The notes under the pieces were generated by a model, which was not told where the DNA came from, made no database searches, and worked only from the letters and a program-made list of their open reading frames with translations. A stretch of DNA of 64,000 nt from Candidatus Gastranaerophilales bacterium (GTDB taxonomy: Bacteria > Cyanobacteriota > Vampirovibrionia > Gastranaerophilales > Gastranaerophilaceae): assembly GCA_944323615.1 (NCBI GenBank), contig CALUTG010000002.1, positions 1-64,000 of the forward strand. Direction: 5' to 3'. This document shows positions 50,435 through 58,649 of this stretch, piece after piece. The position numbers and the translations under genes are program-made. Every line of letters begins with the position of its first letter. The first letter of the stretch is position 1.

Positions 50435-50452
50435 TTTACAAATATTTACATA
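50435..50452 (+). promoter_or_regulatory. HLR1-type operator between rnpA and the divergent unknown gene
   Basis: TTTACAAATATTTACATA matches every defined position of the cyanobacterial HLR1 consensus, with half sites 10 bases apart. It lies 66 bases before the rnpA ATG and 66 bases before the divergent gene's ATG, so it could act on either. The binding factor is inferred. Confidence 0.55.
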
Positions 50453-50518
50453 CATTATCTGAAGATGAAAAAAACCTAAAAACTGTACAATTAAAACAAT
50501 GTATTATATCATTAAACT

Positions 50519-50863
50519 ATGCTGCAAAAAGAATACAGACTAAAAAAAAGAAGCGCATTTAATGCTACGTACAGAACCGGAATATCGTTTCACAGAGACG
50601 GAATTACAATGTTCTGCGGGAAAACAAAAGATAATGATATTCCTGCCAGAATAGGATTTGTTGTTAGTAAAAAAATCCATAAACGTGCCGTTAAAAGAAA
50701 CCGGATAAAACGTTTAATGAGAGAAAGCGTACGGCTTTATATAAAAGATAACAGATTTACAACAAAATATTTGTCTGTAATCTTCACTGCATCCTCAAAA
50801 TGTTTAAACAAAAACTTTTCTGAAATTGACACCGGAATAAAAAAACTTATAGGTTTATTATGA
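50519..50863 (+). CDS. rnpA: Ribonuclease P protein component
   Basis: The protein of 114 residues binds the catalytic RNase P RNA and helps it remove 5' leaders from pre-tRNA. The family signature RAVKRNRIKRLMRES is present, with YRLKKRSAF at the N terminus and GFVVSKKIHKR in the middle. Unlike in most bacteria, rpmH (ribosomal protein L34) is not directly upstream; the region there is a regulatory gap. A TATTAT at 50502-50507 would give a leader of only about five bases. The downstream unknown gene overlaps by four bases. Confidence 0.95.
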   Translation: MLQKEYRLKKRSAFNATYRTGISFHRDGITMFCGKTKDNDIPARIGFVVSKKIHKRAVKRNRIKRLMRESVRLYIKDNRFTTKYLSVIFTASSKCLNKNFSEIDTGIKKLIGLL

Positions 50864-51429
50864 TTGACGGAATTATAACACCTGCCATTAGAGATTTAGA
50901 CTATCTTGCTCCCTGTGCCCCGTATCCTGCCATTCCGTCAGGGTTAACAATAGGGCAAGAAAGTTATTACAGATTCTCAATACCCTCAGAAGAACAGCCG
51001 ACACTCACAATAAAAGATTATATTCCCGACTACAACGGAAACTTTATAAAACCCGGACACTATGAGCTTGCCCTTTCAGATGACAGAGAATTTCTGTACA
51101 TTATTGAATCAAAAAATTTAATCGCAGTTGTTCCGGTCTTTAAGCTTGCCGAAAATGAAAAAGAACTAAAAAAGTACAGAGACCAGACACGAGAATTAAC
51201 AAAGTCCGAAATCAAAGAATTAAAAAAAGAAGAACGCGCTAAAAGAAGAAAAAAGCGTTTCAATGATATTGTAGACAAAAAATATGCCCAAACCGGAGCA
51301 ACATTACCCGAAAGAGAATATATTCATATGGAAGCATCTATTGAATATATTAAAGAAGGAGGGTACTATCTTCTGTTTTACGAAAGAGGTTTTATAAGAG
51401 CCTGGGGTGCAATTAAGGTAAAATCTTAA
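50860..51429 (+). CDS. Unknown protein coupled to rnpA
   Basis: The protein of 189 residues begins at an ATGA overlap with the rnpA stop. It has beta-rich ends (YYRFSIPSEEQPTLTIKDYI and EYIKEGGYYLLFYERGF) flanking a highly basic helical middle (about 95-145, rich in Lys, Glu and Arg). No membrane segment and no known domain are recognised. At this position other bacteria often have yidD, but this sequence does not resemble YidD (no conserved YidD Cys/His pattern). It may be a lineage-specific nucleic-acid or ribosome-associated protein; function not assigned. Confidence 0.72.
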   Translation: MIDGIITPAIRDLDYLAPCAPYPAIPSGLTIGQESYYRFSIPSEEQPTLTIKDYIPDYNGNFIKPGHYELALSDDREFLYIIESKNLIAVVPVFKLAENEKELKKYRDQTRELTKSEIKELKKEERAKRRKKRFNDIVDKKYAQTGATLPEREYIHMEASIEYIKEGGYYLLFYERGFIRAWGAIKVKS

Positions 51430-51611
51430 CGTTCGTAATATTTATGTACAAAATCCGCATTATATGATATGATAAAAACATAGTAGTAGATAAAATTTTT
51501 GAAGATATATGCGATAACAAGACTGAGTATTTAATAAAAAAGTTGCCGGGTAGGTTATATGTGCCCGGATGTCGTGTATATATAAAAAAATAGAAAAGGA
51601 AAAGGTGCTAA

Positions 51612-53132
51612 ATGAGTGCATTACTGACCGTTGCAGTTATTGTATTGGTTATACTGGCTGCTGTCATTGCAGTGCAAAGAGTTAAGTACAAAAATCTTAT
51701 GCTGCAAACCGAACAAAGCATGAAAGACTTGCAGGAAAGAGAATCTATCATGCAAAAAGAAGCTATGATAAAAGCAAAAGAAGCCCTGCAGAGTGAACGA
51801 GAACAGCTTAACGAAGATGAAAGAGAACGCAGACGTGAGTTTGCTGCCATTGAAAATAAGCTTTCCAAAAGAGAAGATCAGATCGAAAATAAACTTCAGG
51901 AAATTACAGATAAAGAAGTTGAACTTGATAAAATGAAAGATCAGCTTATTGAAAAAGAAGACTTTCTTGATGAAATAGTCCAAAAAAGAACTCTTGAACT
52001 GGAAAGAATCGCCGGAATGTCTGCAGAAGAAGCTAAAAAAATGCTTATGGAGCAGCTCAAAAGCGATTTGGCACAAGAACAATTACAACTAATCAGAGAA
52101 AATGAAGCAAAAATAAGAGAAAATGCTCTCGAAAAATCAAAAGAAATTCTCTCTACAACAATGCAAAGATGTATGATGGAACAGGTTGTAGAATCTACAG
52201 TATCAGTCGTTTCACTCCCTAATGATGAAATGAAGGGAAGAATTATCGGAAGAGAAGGCAGAAATATAAGAACCTTAGAAACACTTACAGGAGTTGATCT
52301 GATTATTGACGATACTCCGGAAGCTGTCGTACTTTCATCTTTTGATCCGGTAAGAAGAGAAATTGCAAAAATTGCTCTTGAAAAACTTATACAGGACGGC
52401 AGAATCCACCCTGTAAGAATTGAAGAAACAGTTGAAAAATCAAGAGAAGAAGTTGAACAAAAGATTATGAAAGAGGGTGAAAATGCTGCTCTTGATATGG
52501 GTATAATGGGGCTTAACAAAGAACTCATTAAAAACCTCGGACGTTTATATTACAGAACAAGCTATGGTCAAAATGTTCTTAAACATTCTCTTGAAGTAGG
52601 ACACATTGCCGGAATGCTTGCTGCTGAATTGGGAGCTAATGTTAACGTAGCAAAAAGAGCCGGGCTGCTCCACGATATCGGAAAAGCTGTCGACCAAACC
52701 CAGGAAGGAACTCATATTCAGCTGGGGGTTGAACTGGCCGCCCGTTATGGTGAAAAACCAGAAGTTATTCACGCTATAGAAGCTCACCACGATGATGTTA
52801 CGGCTAACACAATAGAAGCTGTTCTTGTAAAACTTGCTGATGCAATATCTGCAGGCAGACCGGGAGCAAGAAGAGATACTCTTGAAATCTACATCAAACG
52901 TCTCCAGAAGATTGAAGAAATAGTAAACAGCTATGAAGGAATCAAGCAATCTTTTGCAGTACAAGCAGGCAGAGAAGTCAGAGTAATTGTTCAATCAGAA
53001 ATGTTTGATGATTTAGCGTCTCAGAAACTTGCAAGAGATATTGCTAAGAAAATTGAAGACGAACTTGATTATCCGGGACAAATAAAAGTTACAGTTGTAA
53101 GAGAGTTCAGAACAACAGAAATTGCAAAATAG
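51612..53132 (+). CDS. rny: Ribonuclease Y
   Basis: The protein of 506 residues has the classical RNase Y order. It has an N-terminal transmembrane anchor (about 4-24), a long coiled coil (about 30-190), a KH domain ([13 protein letters not shown] near residue 212) and an HD domain with the metal-binding pair in LLHDIGK near residue 352, then the RNase Y C-terminal domain. It starts decay of mRNA at the inner membrane. Its leader of 120-180 bases contains a small GC hairpin (51546-51568, CCGGG/CCCGG). An intrinsic terminator follows, and ymdB comes next, as in Bacillus. Confidence 0.97.
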   Translation: MSALLTVAVIVLVILAAVIAVQRVKYKNLMLQTEQSMKDLQERESIMQKEAMIKAKEALQSEREQLNEDERERRREFAAIENKLSKREDQIENKLQEITDKEVELDKMKDQLIEKEDFLDEIVQKRTLELERIAGMSAEEAKKMLMEQLKSDLAQEQLQLIRENEAKIRENALEKSKEILSTTMQRCMMEQVVESTVSVVSLPNDEMKGRIIGREGRNIRTLETLTGVDLIIDDTPEAVVLSSFDPVRREIAKIALEKLIQDGRIHPVRIEETVEKSREEVEQKIMKEGENAALDMGIMGLNKELIKNLGRLYYRTSYGQNVLKHSLEVGHIAGMLAAELGANVNVAKRAGLLHDIGKAVDQTQEGTHIQLGVELAARYGEKPEVIHAIEAHHDDVTANTIEAVLVKLADAISAGRPGARRDTLEIYIKRLQKIEEIVNSYEGIKQSFAVQAGREVRVIVQSEMFDDLASQKLARDIAKKIEDELDYPGQIKVTVVREFRTTEIAK

Positions 53133-53138
53133 TAATAG

Positions 53139-53164
53139 AAGCAGGGAAGATAACTTCCCTGCTT
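53139..53164 (+). terminator. Intrinsic terminator after rny
   Basis: AAGCAGGGAAG, loop ATAA, CTTCCCTGCTT, then TTTAC. It lies just past the rny stop. Confidence 0.8.
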
Positions 53165-53190
53165 TTACTGATATAAAATAGAGTTTTGGT

Positions 53191-54036
53191 ATGGAAACAT
53201 TAAAGTTATTATTTTTTGGAGATATTACAGGCAGACCGGGGAGGCTTGCCGTAAAATCATACCTGAATTCGCTAAAAGAAAAACCGAATTTTGTAATTGC
53301 TAATATTGAGAATGCCTCGCACGGTTTCGGATTAACAAAAAAGAATTATGAGGATCTAAATTCTGCCGGTATAGATTGTTTCACATCCGGAAATCATATC
53401 TGGGATAAAAAAGATATTCACGACTATATTGAAGAGGCAGAAAATCTTTTAAGGCCTGTAAATTATCCGGAAGGAACTCCCGGCAGAGGAGTACAAATAT
53501 TTGAGGTTAACGGACACAAAATAGGGGTTATAAATGCTCTGGGAAGAGTATTTATGCCACCGATAGATTCTCCGTGGAATATTGTAACCTCCGAAATAGA
53601 AAAGTTACAGGCAGATGCTGTAGACAGCATATTTATAGATTTCCACGCAGAAGCAACTGCTGAAAAAATATGCTTCGCTAAATACCTTGCATCAAAATAT
53701 AACACCGAAAATACAGCCCTTATTAAAGGATTCTTCGGAACTCATACCCACGTTCAAACAGCTGACGAAAATATTATAAAGTGTATGGCATATATAACAG
53801 ACGCCGGATTCTGCGGAGCATCCAACGGTGTTATAGGAATGGAATTCGCAACATCCCTCAAGAGATTAGCAACAAGTCTGCCTGAGAGATATGAAATAGC
53901 GCAAGATAGCGAGGCTCAAATCAACGGTGTTGAAGTTCTTTTTGATAGAACAAAATCAACACGTATAACCAGAATTAATGTTAAAGTAAATACTAATGAA
54001 AATGAAAAGGAGGCCAGCATTGATTCCGGCGGTTGA
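53191..54036 (+). CDS. ymdB: YmdB-type metallophosphoesterase
   Basis: The protein of 281 residues matches the YmdB/TIGR00282 family of dinuclear-metal phosphoesterases: FFGDITGRPGR, NIENASHGFGLT, TSGNHIWDKKD and GFFGTHTHVQTAD provide the metal ligands. In Bacillus, YmdB hydrolyses 2',3'-cyclic nucleotides and affects motility and biofilm decisions, and its gene follows rny, as here. The ATG at 53191 has only a weak GAG upstream; a TATAAA about 14 bases before the ATG may give it a separate promoter with a short leader. Confidence 0.93.
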   Translation: METLKLLFFGDITGRPGRLAVKSYLNSLKEKPNFVIANIENASHGFGLTKKNYEDLNSAGIDCFTSGNHIWDKKDIHDYIEEAENLLRPVNYPEGTPGRGVQIFEVNGHKIGVINALGRVFMPPIDSPWNIVTSEIEKLQADAVDSIFIDFHAEATAEKICFAKYLASKYNTENTALIKGFFGTHTHVQTADENIIKCMAYITDAGFCGASNGVIGMEFATSLKRLATSLPERYEIAQDSEAQINGVEVLFDRTKSTRITRINVKVNTNENEKEASIDSGG

Positions 54037-54051
54037 TATCGGAGGTGAATC

Positions 54052-54906
54052 ATGAGAGGTGATTATCACATCCACACATACTATTCAGACGGCGTTTTTT
54101 CTCCTGAAAAAATCGTTGATTTAGCCTTAGAAGCCGGTCTGCAGGCAATTTCGCTTACAGATCATGATAACGTTTTGTCTTACAACGTTGCTGTTGACTA
54201 CCTCAAAACCAAAGAAGTTAATTTAAAAATAATTCAGGGAATTGAGGTTAACACACTTTATAAAGAATACGAAGTCCATATTCTCGGATATTTTCCTGAT
54301 GTAACAAAAAGCGACTTTAAAAACCTTTTGAAAGTACAGCAGCAAGCCCGTACAAAACAAACTAAAGAGATCTTGGCACTTCTTGCTAAAAAAGAAGGAA
54401 TAAAAATTAAGTATGAAGATGTCAAAAATATGGTTGCGGAAGGAGGCAGTATAGGGCGTCCTCATATTGCAAAAGCTATTACTAACGCAGGCGGCACAAG
54501 TAACGTAATGGAAGCTTACAGCAAATATATTCACAGAGCATCTCCTGTTTATGTTGAAAGAAAAACAGTGTCGCCATTTGATGCAGTAGAAGTTATATAT
54601 GACTCCGGAGGGGTTCCGGTAATAGCTCACCCGTATGATATTGATATCGCAGAAAAACTCATAAAAGAACTTATGAACTACGGATTAAGAGGTATTGAAG
54701 CATATCACAGGAAACATTCTCCTGCTATTGTAGAATACTTTTCATCTATGGCAGAAAATCTGGGACTTATTGTGACGGGCGGCTCGGATTTTCACGCGCC
54801 TAATATTATGAACGGACAAATAATTCTGGGGAAAAACTTTGTCCCTGAATGGATTTACGACACTTTAATCAAGGAGAAAAAACGCCTTGATATGGCTCAA
54901 TCTTAA
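54052..54906 (+). CDS. PHP-domain phosphoesterase (TrpH/RNase AM type)
   Basis: The protein of 284 residues has PHP metal-binding motifs in order: HIHTYYSDG at residue 6, SLTDHDN, the Glu in IQGIEVN, the middle GGSIGRPHIAKA, PVIAHPYD, and the C-terminal GGSDFHAPN. Known relatives hydrolyse nucleoside 3',5'-bisphosphates or act as 5'-3' exoribonucleases. GGAGGTG precedes the ATG, fifteen bases after ymdB, so rny-ymdB-PHP form an RNA-metabolism neighbourhood. Exact substrate not certain. Confidence 0.9.
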   Translation: MRGDYHIHTYYSDGVFSPEKIVDLALEAGLQAISLTDHDNVLSYNVAVDYLKTKEVNLKIIQGIEVNTLYKEYEVHILGYFPDVTKSDFKNLLKVQQQARTKQTKEILALLAKKEGIKIKYEDVKNMVAEGGSIGRPHIAKAITNAGGTSNVMEAYSKYIHRASPVYVERKTVSPFDAVEVIYDSGGVPVIAHPYDIDIAEKLIKELMNYGLRGIEAYHRKHSPAIVEYFSSMAENLGLIVTGGSDFHAPNIMNGQIILGKNFVPEWIYDTLIKEKKRLDMAQS

Positions 54907-54920
54907 TTAGAGAGGTATAT

Positions 54921-55502
54921 ATGAAAAGAGGCTTTACAATTATTGAAGTATCAATTCTTTTTGTCATTTTTTTGATTGTAGCAATACTTGTTGCACCGCT
55001 TTCACTTGATGACACTATTCAGGCAAAAAATACTTCAAGATGGAGAAATGTTCAGGCAGACTTTTCCAATATCTACTACTCGCTAACAACAAGACTTGAA
55101 GAAAATAATGTAAATTTCATGGAAGCATTTCAAACCATAATGGATAATGAAACAAAAAACAACATTCCGTCATATAAAATAAACAGTTTAGGAAACAAAC
55201 CCGTAGATGAAAATTACATATTTGATAATTATAAAGTTACCTATTCAAACGCAGTATATTCAGCCAAGATATTTGCTACCCCTCAGGACAATGGTTTAAA
55301 AGGGTATATTATGTACGACGTAAACGGTTCTGCGAAACCTAATACATGGGGAAAAGATGTTTACGGCTTAAATATCTACGCAGACAGATTTGAACCGTTC
55401 TGCAAAGCTGAACCATTAAAAATCCAGAAGCAAGACTGTTCTAAAAACGGCAGCGGTTTATGTTGTTCGAATTATTATCTGATTGGAGGAAATTTTGACT
55501 AA
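54921..55502 (+). CDS. Type IV pilin-like / pseudopilin protein
   Basis: The protein of 193 residues starts with a canonical class III signal: MKRG followed by FTIIEVSILFVIFLIVAIL, with Gly before the cleavage site and Glu at +5. The C-terminal domain contains four late Cys (FCKAEP, QDCSKN, LCCSN) that could form disulfides. AGAGG precedes the ATG. It lies 14 bases after the PHP gene and overlaps the LOG gene by eight bases. It is probably processed by prepilin peptidase and part of a pilus or type II-like secretion fibre encoded elsewhere. Confidence 0.85.
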   Translation: MKRGFTIIEVSILFVIFLIVAILVAPLSLDDTIQAKNTSRWRNVQADFSNIYYSLTTRLEENNVNFMEAFQTIMDNETKNNIPSYKINSLGNKPVDENYIFDNYKVTYSNAVYSAKIFATPQDNGLKGYIMYDVNGSAKPNTWGKDVYGLNIYADRFEPFCKAEPLKIQKQDCSKNGSGLCCSNYYLIGGNFD

Positions 55503-56082
55503 TATAAAAAATATTTGCGTTTTTGCATCTTCTTCAAATGATTTGGATGAAATTTATTATAAAGATGCACGTAATCTTGGGCTTTTAATCGGACAGGCCG
55601 GAATGAACATTGTATATGGCGGAAGCCGCAGAGGGTTGATGTATGCTTGTGCAGGAGCTGTCAAAGAAGCAGGAGGAGAACTCATCGGTATTATGCCAGA
55701 AAAACTTGCAAACATGGGCTTTTCAAATCCTGATGACTGTAAAGAGTTTCATATCACGGAAGGTATGAGAGAAAGGAAAGCACTGCTTGATAAATTATCT
55801 GAGGGAGTAATTGCCATTCCCGGAGGGTACGGTACTCTTGAGGAATTATCGGAAATGATAGTCCAAAAACAGCTTGGTTACAATAATAAACCAATTGTTG
55901 TTTTAAACACTGCAGGATTTTACGACAAACTTATAGAATTTATGGACAGCACAATTCTTCTAAACTTTGCCAATAATAATGCAAAGAGACTTTACTATAT
56001 TGCCTCCTCTCCCGAAGAAGCAATAGCATATATTCAAAATTACGTACCTGTAGAAATCGGCTCTAAGTTTGCAGTTAAATAA
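55495..56082 (+). CDS. LOG family protein (TIGR00730), probable nucleotide phosphoribohydrolase
   Basis: The protein has 195 residues from a TTG at 55495, chosen for its GGAGG; the start overlaps the pseudopilin stop by eight bases. It has the Rossmann-like LOG signature: YGGSRRGLM, GIMPEKL and PGGYGTLEE. Family members cleave ribose 5-phosphate from purine monophosphates (cytokinin-activating enzymes in plants; pyrimidine/purine nucleosidases in bacteria). The physiological substrate is unknown. Its end nearly abuts the convergent LuxR-type gene. Confidence 0.92.
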   Translation: MTNIKNICVFASSSNDLDEIYYKDARNLGLLIGQAGMNIVYGGSRRGLMYACAGAVKEAGGELIGIMPEKLANMGFSNPDDCKEFHITEGMRERKALLDKLSEGVIAIPGGYGTLEELSEMIVQKQLGYNNKPIVVLNTAGFYDKLIEFMDSTILLNFANNNAKRLYYIASSPEEAIAYIQNYVPVEIGSKFAVK

Positions 56083-56085
56083 TAT

Positions 56086-56313
56086 TTATTTAATATCAGG
56101 AACGCATATAACACCGATTGCTACGCCGTAAACTACAGCTTGAACTTTATTATGAACGGACCATTTCTCATAAATACTTTCAATATGTTTCTTGATTGTA
56201 GTTACGGAAACACACAGTTTTTCAGCAATCTCTTTATTAATGAATCCTTCCGCAATTAATTCCAGAACTTCTACTTCTCTTTTTGTTAAATTTTTATCTT
56301 GTAAATCCATCAT
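56086..56313 (-). CDS. Stand-alone LuxR/GerE-type helix-turn-helix regulator
   Basis: The protein of 75 residues is nothing but a LuxR C-terminal DNA-binding domain: LTKREVEVLELIAEGFINKEI, then CVSVTTIKKHIESIYEKW and NKVQAVVYGVA. No receiver or ligand domain is attached, similar in size to GerE of Bacillus. It seems leaderless (TATGAT at 56325-56320, ATG at 56313, no Shine-Dalgarno). A perfect HLR1-type site lies 59-76 bases upstream, so it may be a relay regulator under RpaB-like control. Confidence 0.85.
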   Translation of the reverse strand: MMDLQDKNLTKREVEVLELIAEGFINKEIAEKLCVSVTTIKKHIESIYEKWSVHNKVQAVVYGVAIGVICVPDIK

Positions 56314-56319
56314 ATTACT

Positions 56320-56325
56320 ATCATA
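56320..56325 (-). promoter_or_regulatory. -10 element placed for a leaderless LuxR-type mRNA
   Basis: TATGAT on the minus strand ends seven bases before the A of the ATG at 56313. The -35 position is poor (AAAGAA), as expected for an activator-dependent promoter. Confidence 0.5.
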
Positions 56326-56371
56326 CTACTAACGCATCGATTTTCTTTAATGTATTTTCCAATCATAAAAA

Positions 56372-56389
56372 TTTACAAAAATTTACAAT
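56372..56389 (+). promoter_or_regulatory. HLR1-type operator upstream of the LuxR-type regulator
   Basis: TTTACAAAAATTTACAAT matches every defined position of the HLR1 consensus. It is centred near -68 relative to the predicted start of the regulator gene on the minus strand. The first 15 bases are identical to the rpoB site. Confidence 0.55.
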
Positions 56390-56399
56390 TTTTAGAGGT

Positions 56400-57056
56400 C
56401 TATGTATTAAATATACGATCGCCTGCATCCCCCATTCCTGGCACAATATAGCCTCTTTCATTTAAATGTAAATCGACTGCGGCAACAATTAATTTTATAT
56501 CAGGAAATCTCTCAAAAACGGTTTTTATACCTTGCGGAGCAGAAATCATACACACACAGCAGATATTTTTCTGCGGAATTCCCTTTTCTGTATATAAATT
56601 TATGGCTTCAACAAGAGAGTTTCCGGTTGCAAGCATAGGATCAGTTATAAAAACATAATATTTTGAAGGATCCTCAACCGGCATAGGAACCTTGTTATAA
56701 TACCAAACGGGCTTTAAAGTTTTCTCATCACGATACATACCGATATGTCTTATAGTAGCCTGAGGAAGAATATCAACAGCTTCATCTGTAAATATCAAAC
56801 CAGCTCTTAATATTGGAGAAATTATAATTGTAATATCTTTGTTAATAGTTTTAGTTATACATTTGGTTAATGGTGTTTCTATTTCAATATCTGTTTGGGG
56901 CAGGTTTTTAGTGGCCTCATAAAGAAGAATTCTTGTAAGCGTCCTTGCGGCAAGTCTTACACCCTGAGTATCAGTATCCTTATTCCTCAGAGTACATAGA
57001 CTTTGATTAACAATAGGATTTGAAATTACTTTTAAATTTTCATAATTATTCATCAT
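56400..57056 (-). CDS. upp: Uracil phosphoribosyltransferase
   Basis: The protein has about 218 residues from the ATG at 57056 (57053 is equally possible; both overlap the end of the MlaD-like gene). It converts uracil and PRPP to UMP in pyrimidine salvage. Conserved features are PILRAGLIFTDEA, the PRPP-binding loop VFITDPMLATGNSL and the C-terminal uracil-binding GYIVPGMGDAGDR. It is coupled to an MCE/MlaD gene, an unusual partner. Confidence 0.95.
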   Translation of the reverse strand: MMNNYENLKVISNPIVNQSLCTLRNKDTDTQGVRLAARTLTRILLYEATKNLPQTDIEIETPLTKCITKTINKDITIIISPILRAGLIFTDEAVDILPQATIRHIGMYRDEKTLKPVWYYNKVPMPVEDPSKYYVFITDPMLATGNSLVEAINLYTEKGIPQKNICCVCMISAPQGIKTVFERFPDIKLIVAAVDLHLNERGYIVPGMGDAGDRIFNT

Positions 57057-57699
57057 TTTTCTGCCTGCCTTCAAGTTTATTTCCCAGTTCTTCTACACGA
57101 CTACTTGAATCATCAATTAACTCATCGGTGTATTTTAAAAATTGCTCAATATTTCCGTTGTTGCTGCCAAAATTCAGGTTAATAAAATTAACCTTATTAC
57201 TGAAAGAAGATGCAGAATAAATAATTGTCATTATCTTATTATACATTTCGTTCAGCAAGCCAAGGGCATCATGAAGCCGCTTAGGTGGCATGACAACAAG
57301 TAATGGTGATACTTGATCAACAGAAGTATCTTCTTCAGGCAAATATAGTTCAAGAGACTTTGATCCTGCCATACCGCTAAATTCTACTGTAACAACAGTT
57401 CCCTGAGGGATATATACTTCCGGATTGGTTAAAACAAACTTAACATAAATTTCTCCACCCATAGGCTTAATTTTTGTTACATGTCCGACTTCAATCCCCA
57501 TCATTCTTACAGGAGAACCTACTATCAGACCATCAACATCATCAAGAAAAATCTGATAGTCATTTTCATCATTTTTTTCTTTTATACGAACAAATATTAT
57601 TGAGAAAGATAAAATCAAAAAAATTATAAAAAGCCATATTAATAACTCTGCACTGTGAGTTATATAAATTACTCTGCCCTCTTTATCATTCCCTTTCAT
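57046..57699 (-). CDS. MCE/MlaD family protein
   Basis: The protein of 217 residues has an N-terminal transmembrane anchor (about 17-37) and an MCE domain (about 45-120, QIFLDDVDGLIVGSPVRMMGIEVGHV), then a helical tail. MlaD-type proteins form hexameric periplasmic rings that carry phospholipids between inner and outer membranes with MlaE and MlaF; those genes are not adjacent. It overlaps upp by 11 bases. Its presence supports a two-membrane envelope. Confidence 0.88.
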   Translation of the reverse strand: MKGNDKEGRVIYITHSAELLIWLFIIFLILSFSIIFVRIKEKNDENDYQIFLDDVDGLIVGSPVRMMGIEVGHVTKIKPMGGEIYVKFVLTNPEVYIPQGTVVTVEFSGMAGSKSLELYLPEEDTSVDQVSPLLVVMPPKRLHDALGLLNEMYNKIMTIIYSASSFSNKVNFINLNFGSNNGNIEQFLKYTDELIDDSSSRVEELGNKLEGRQKNDE

Positions 57700-57832
57700 A
57701 TTGCAAGTATTATACTACAAATTTAAAGATTAATAAAGCTGATATTGTTACAAATCTATAACTCCTATTACCTTAAATATATATTTATAGTATTATAAAA
57801 AGTGAAGAATGGATTAGGAGGTAGATTCAATA

Positions 57833-58648
57833 ATGTCTATTGCGCTCGAGCAAAAACAAGGTTTAATTGCAGGAGATGGGCTTTTACCTGTAAAAATGGC
57901 ACAATACGCTAAAGAAAACGGCTTTGATGTGGTTGCAATATCACTTTCAAATGATAACTACGCACAGTTAAAAAAATACTGCTCTAAAGTGTACTCTTTT
58001 TGTCCTGGAGAAGTACAAAAGATTGAAGATACTCTTAAGGCAGAAGGAATTAAACAAATCACATTCTTAGGAAAAGTGAGCAAAACCATTCTTCTTAAAC
58101 GTCCTAAATTTGATGCAAGAGCCATTGATTTTATAAAAAAAGCTATAAGACTAAATGATGATAAAGTTATGCTCATGATTATTGAAGAAATGGAAAAAGC
58201 CGGCATTACAATTCTGGATCAGACATTATTTATTAAAAATTTAATGATTCCGTCAGGAGTCCTCGGTAAGGTTCAGCCTACCCAAGAACAAATAGAGGAT
58301 GTAAACTACGGTTACTGGTTGGCAAAGGAAACCGGAAAGCTTGATGTAGGACAGTCTGTTGTAATAAAAGATAAAATGATTATGGCTGTAGAAGCTATTG
58401 AAGGTACTGACAACTGTATTAAACGCGGCTGCAAAATAGCAAAGAAAAATTCACGTGTCATCAAGGTCGCAAAACCTTCTCAAGACAAAAGATTTGATAT
58501 TCCTGCTATCGGTTTAAGAACTCTTAAGACAATGAAAAAATACAAAGCCGATTTAATTGCAGTAGAAGCAGGCGAAACAATTATTGTTGATAAAGAAGAA
58601 GTGGTTAAATTTGCGAACAAACATAATATCGTTGTAATGGCTATTTAA
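57833..58648 (+). CDS. lpxI: UDP-2,3-diacylglucosamine pyrophosphatase LpxI
   Basis: The protein of 271 residues matches the LpxI (DUF1009) family that replaces LpxH in several lineages: GLIAGDGLLPVKMA at the N terminus and AVEAIEGTDNCIKRG and GLRTLKTMKKY in the C-terminal part. It releases UMP from UDP-2,3-diacyl-GlcN to give lipid X. AGGAGG precedes the ATG, and TATTAT at 57791-57796 is a likely -10. lpxB follows one base after its stop, so the two consecutive lipid A steps are co-translated. Confidence 0.95.
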   Translation: MSIALEQKQGLIAGDGLLPVKMAQYAKENGFDVVAISLSNDNYAQLKKYCSKVYSFCPGEVQKIEDTLKAEGIKQITFLGKVSKTILLKRPKFDARAIDFIKKAIRLNDDKVMLMIIEEMEKAGITILDQTLFIKNLMIPSGVLGKVQPTQEQIEDVNYGYWLAKETGKLDVGQSVVIKDKMIMAVEAIEGTDNCIKRGCKIAKKNSRVIKVAKPSQDKRFDIPAIGLRTLKTMKKYKADLIAVEAGETIIVDKEEVVKFANKHNIVVMAI

Positions 58649-58649
58649 T

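Noticed and set aside
51541-51611. Riboswitch or attenuator in the rny leader
   Set aside because: Only a five-base-pair hairpin with a 13-base loop is seen, with no T-tract and no known riboswitch core.
53191-55502. A pilus or secretion operon built around the pseudopilin
   Set aside because: No ATPase, platform protein, prepilin peptidase or secretin gene is nearby; the neighbours are RNA and nucleotide enzymes.
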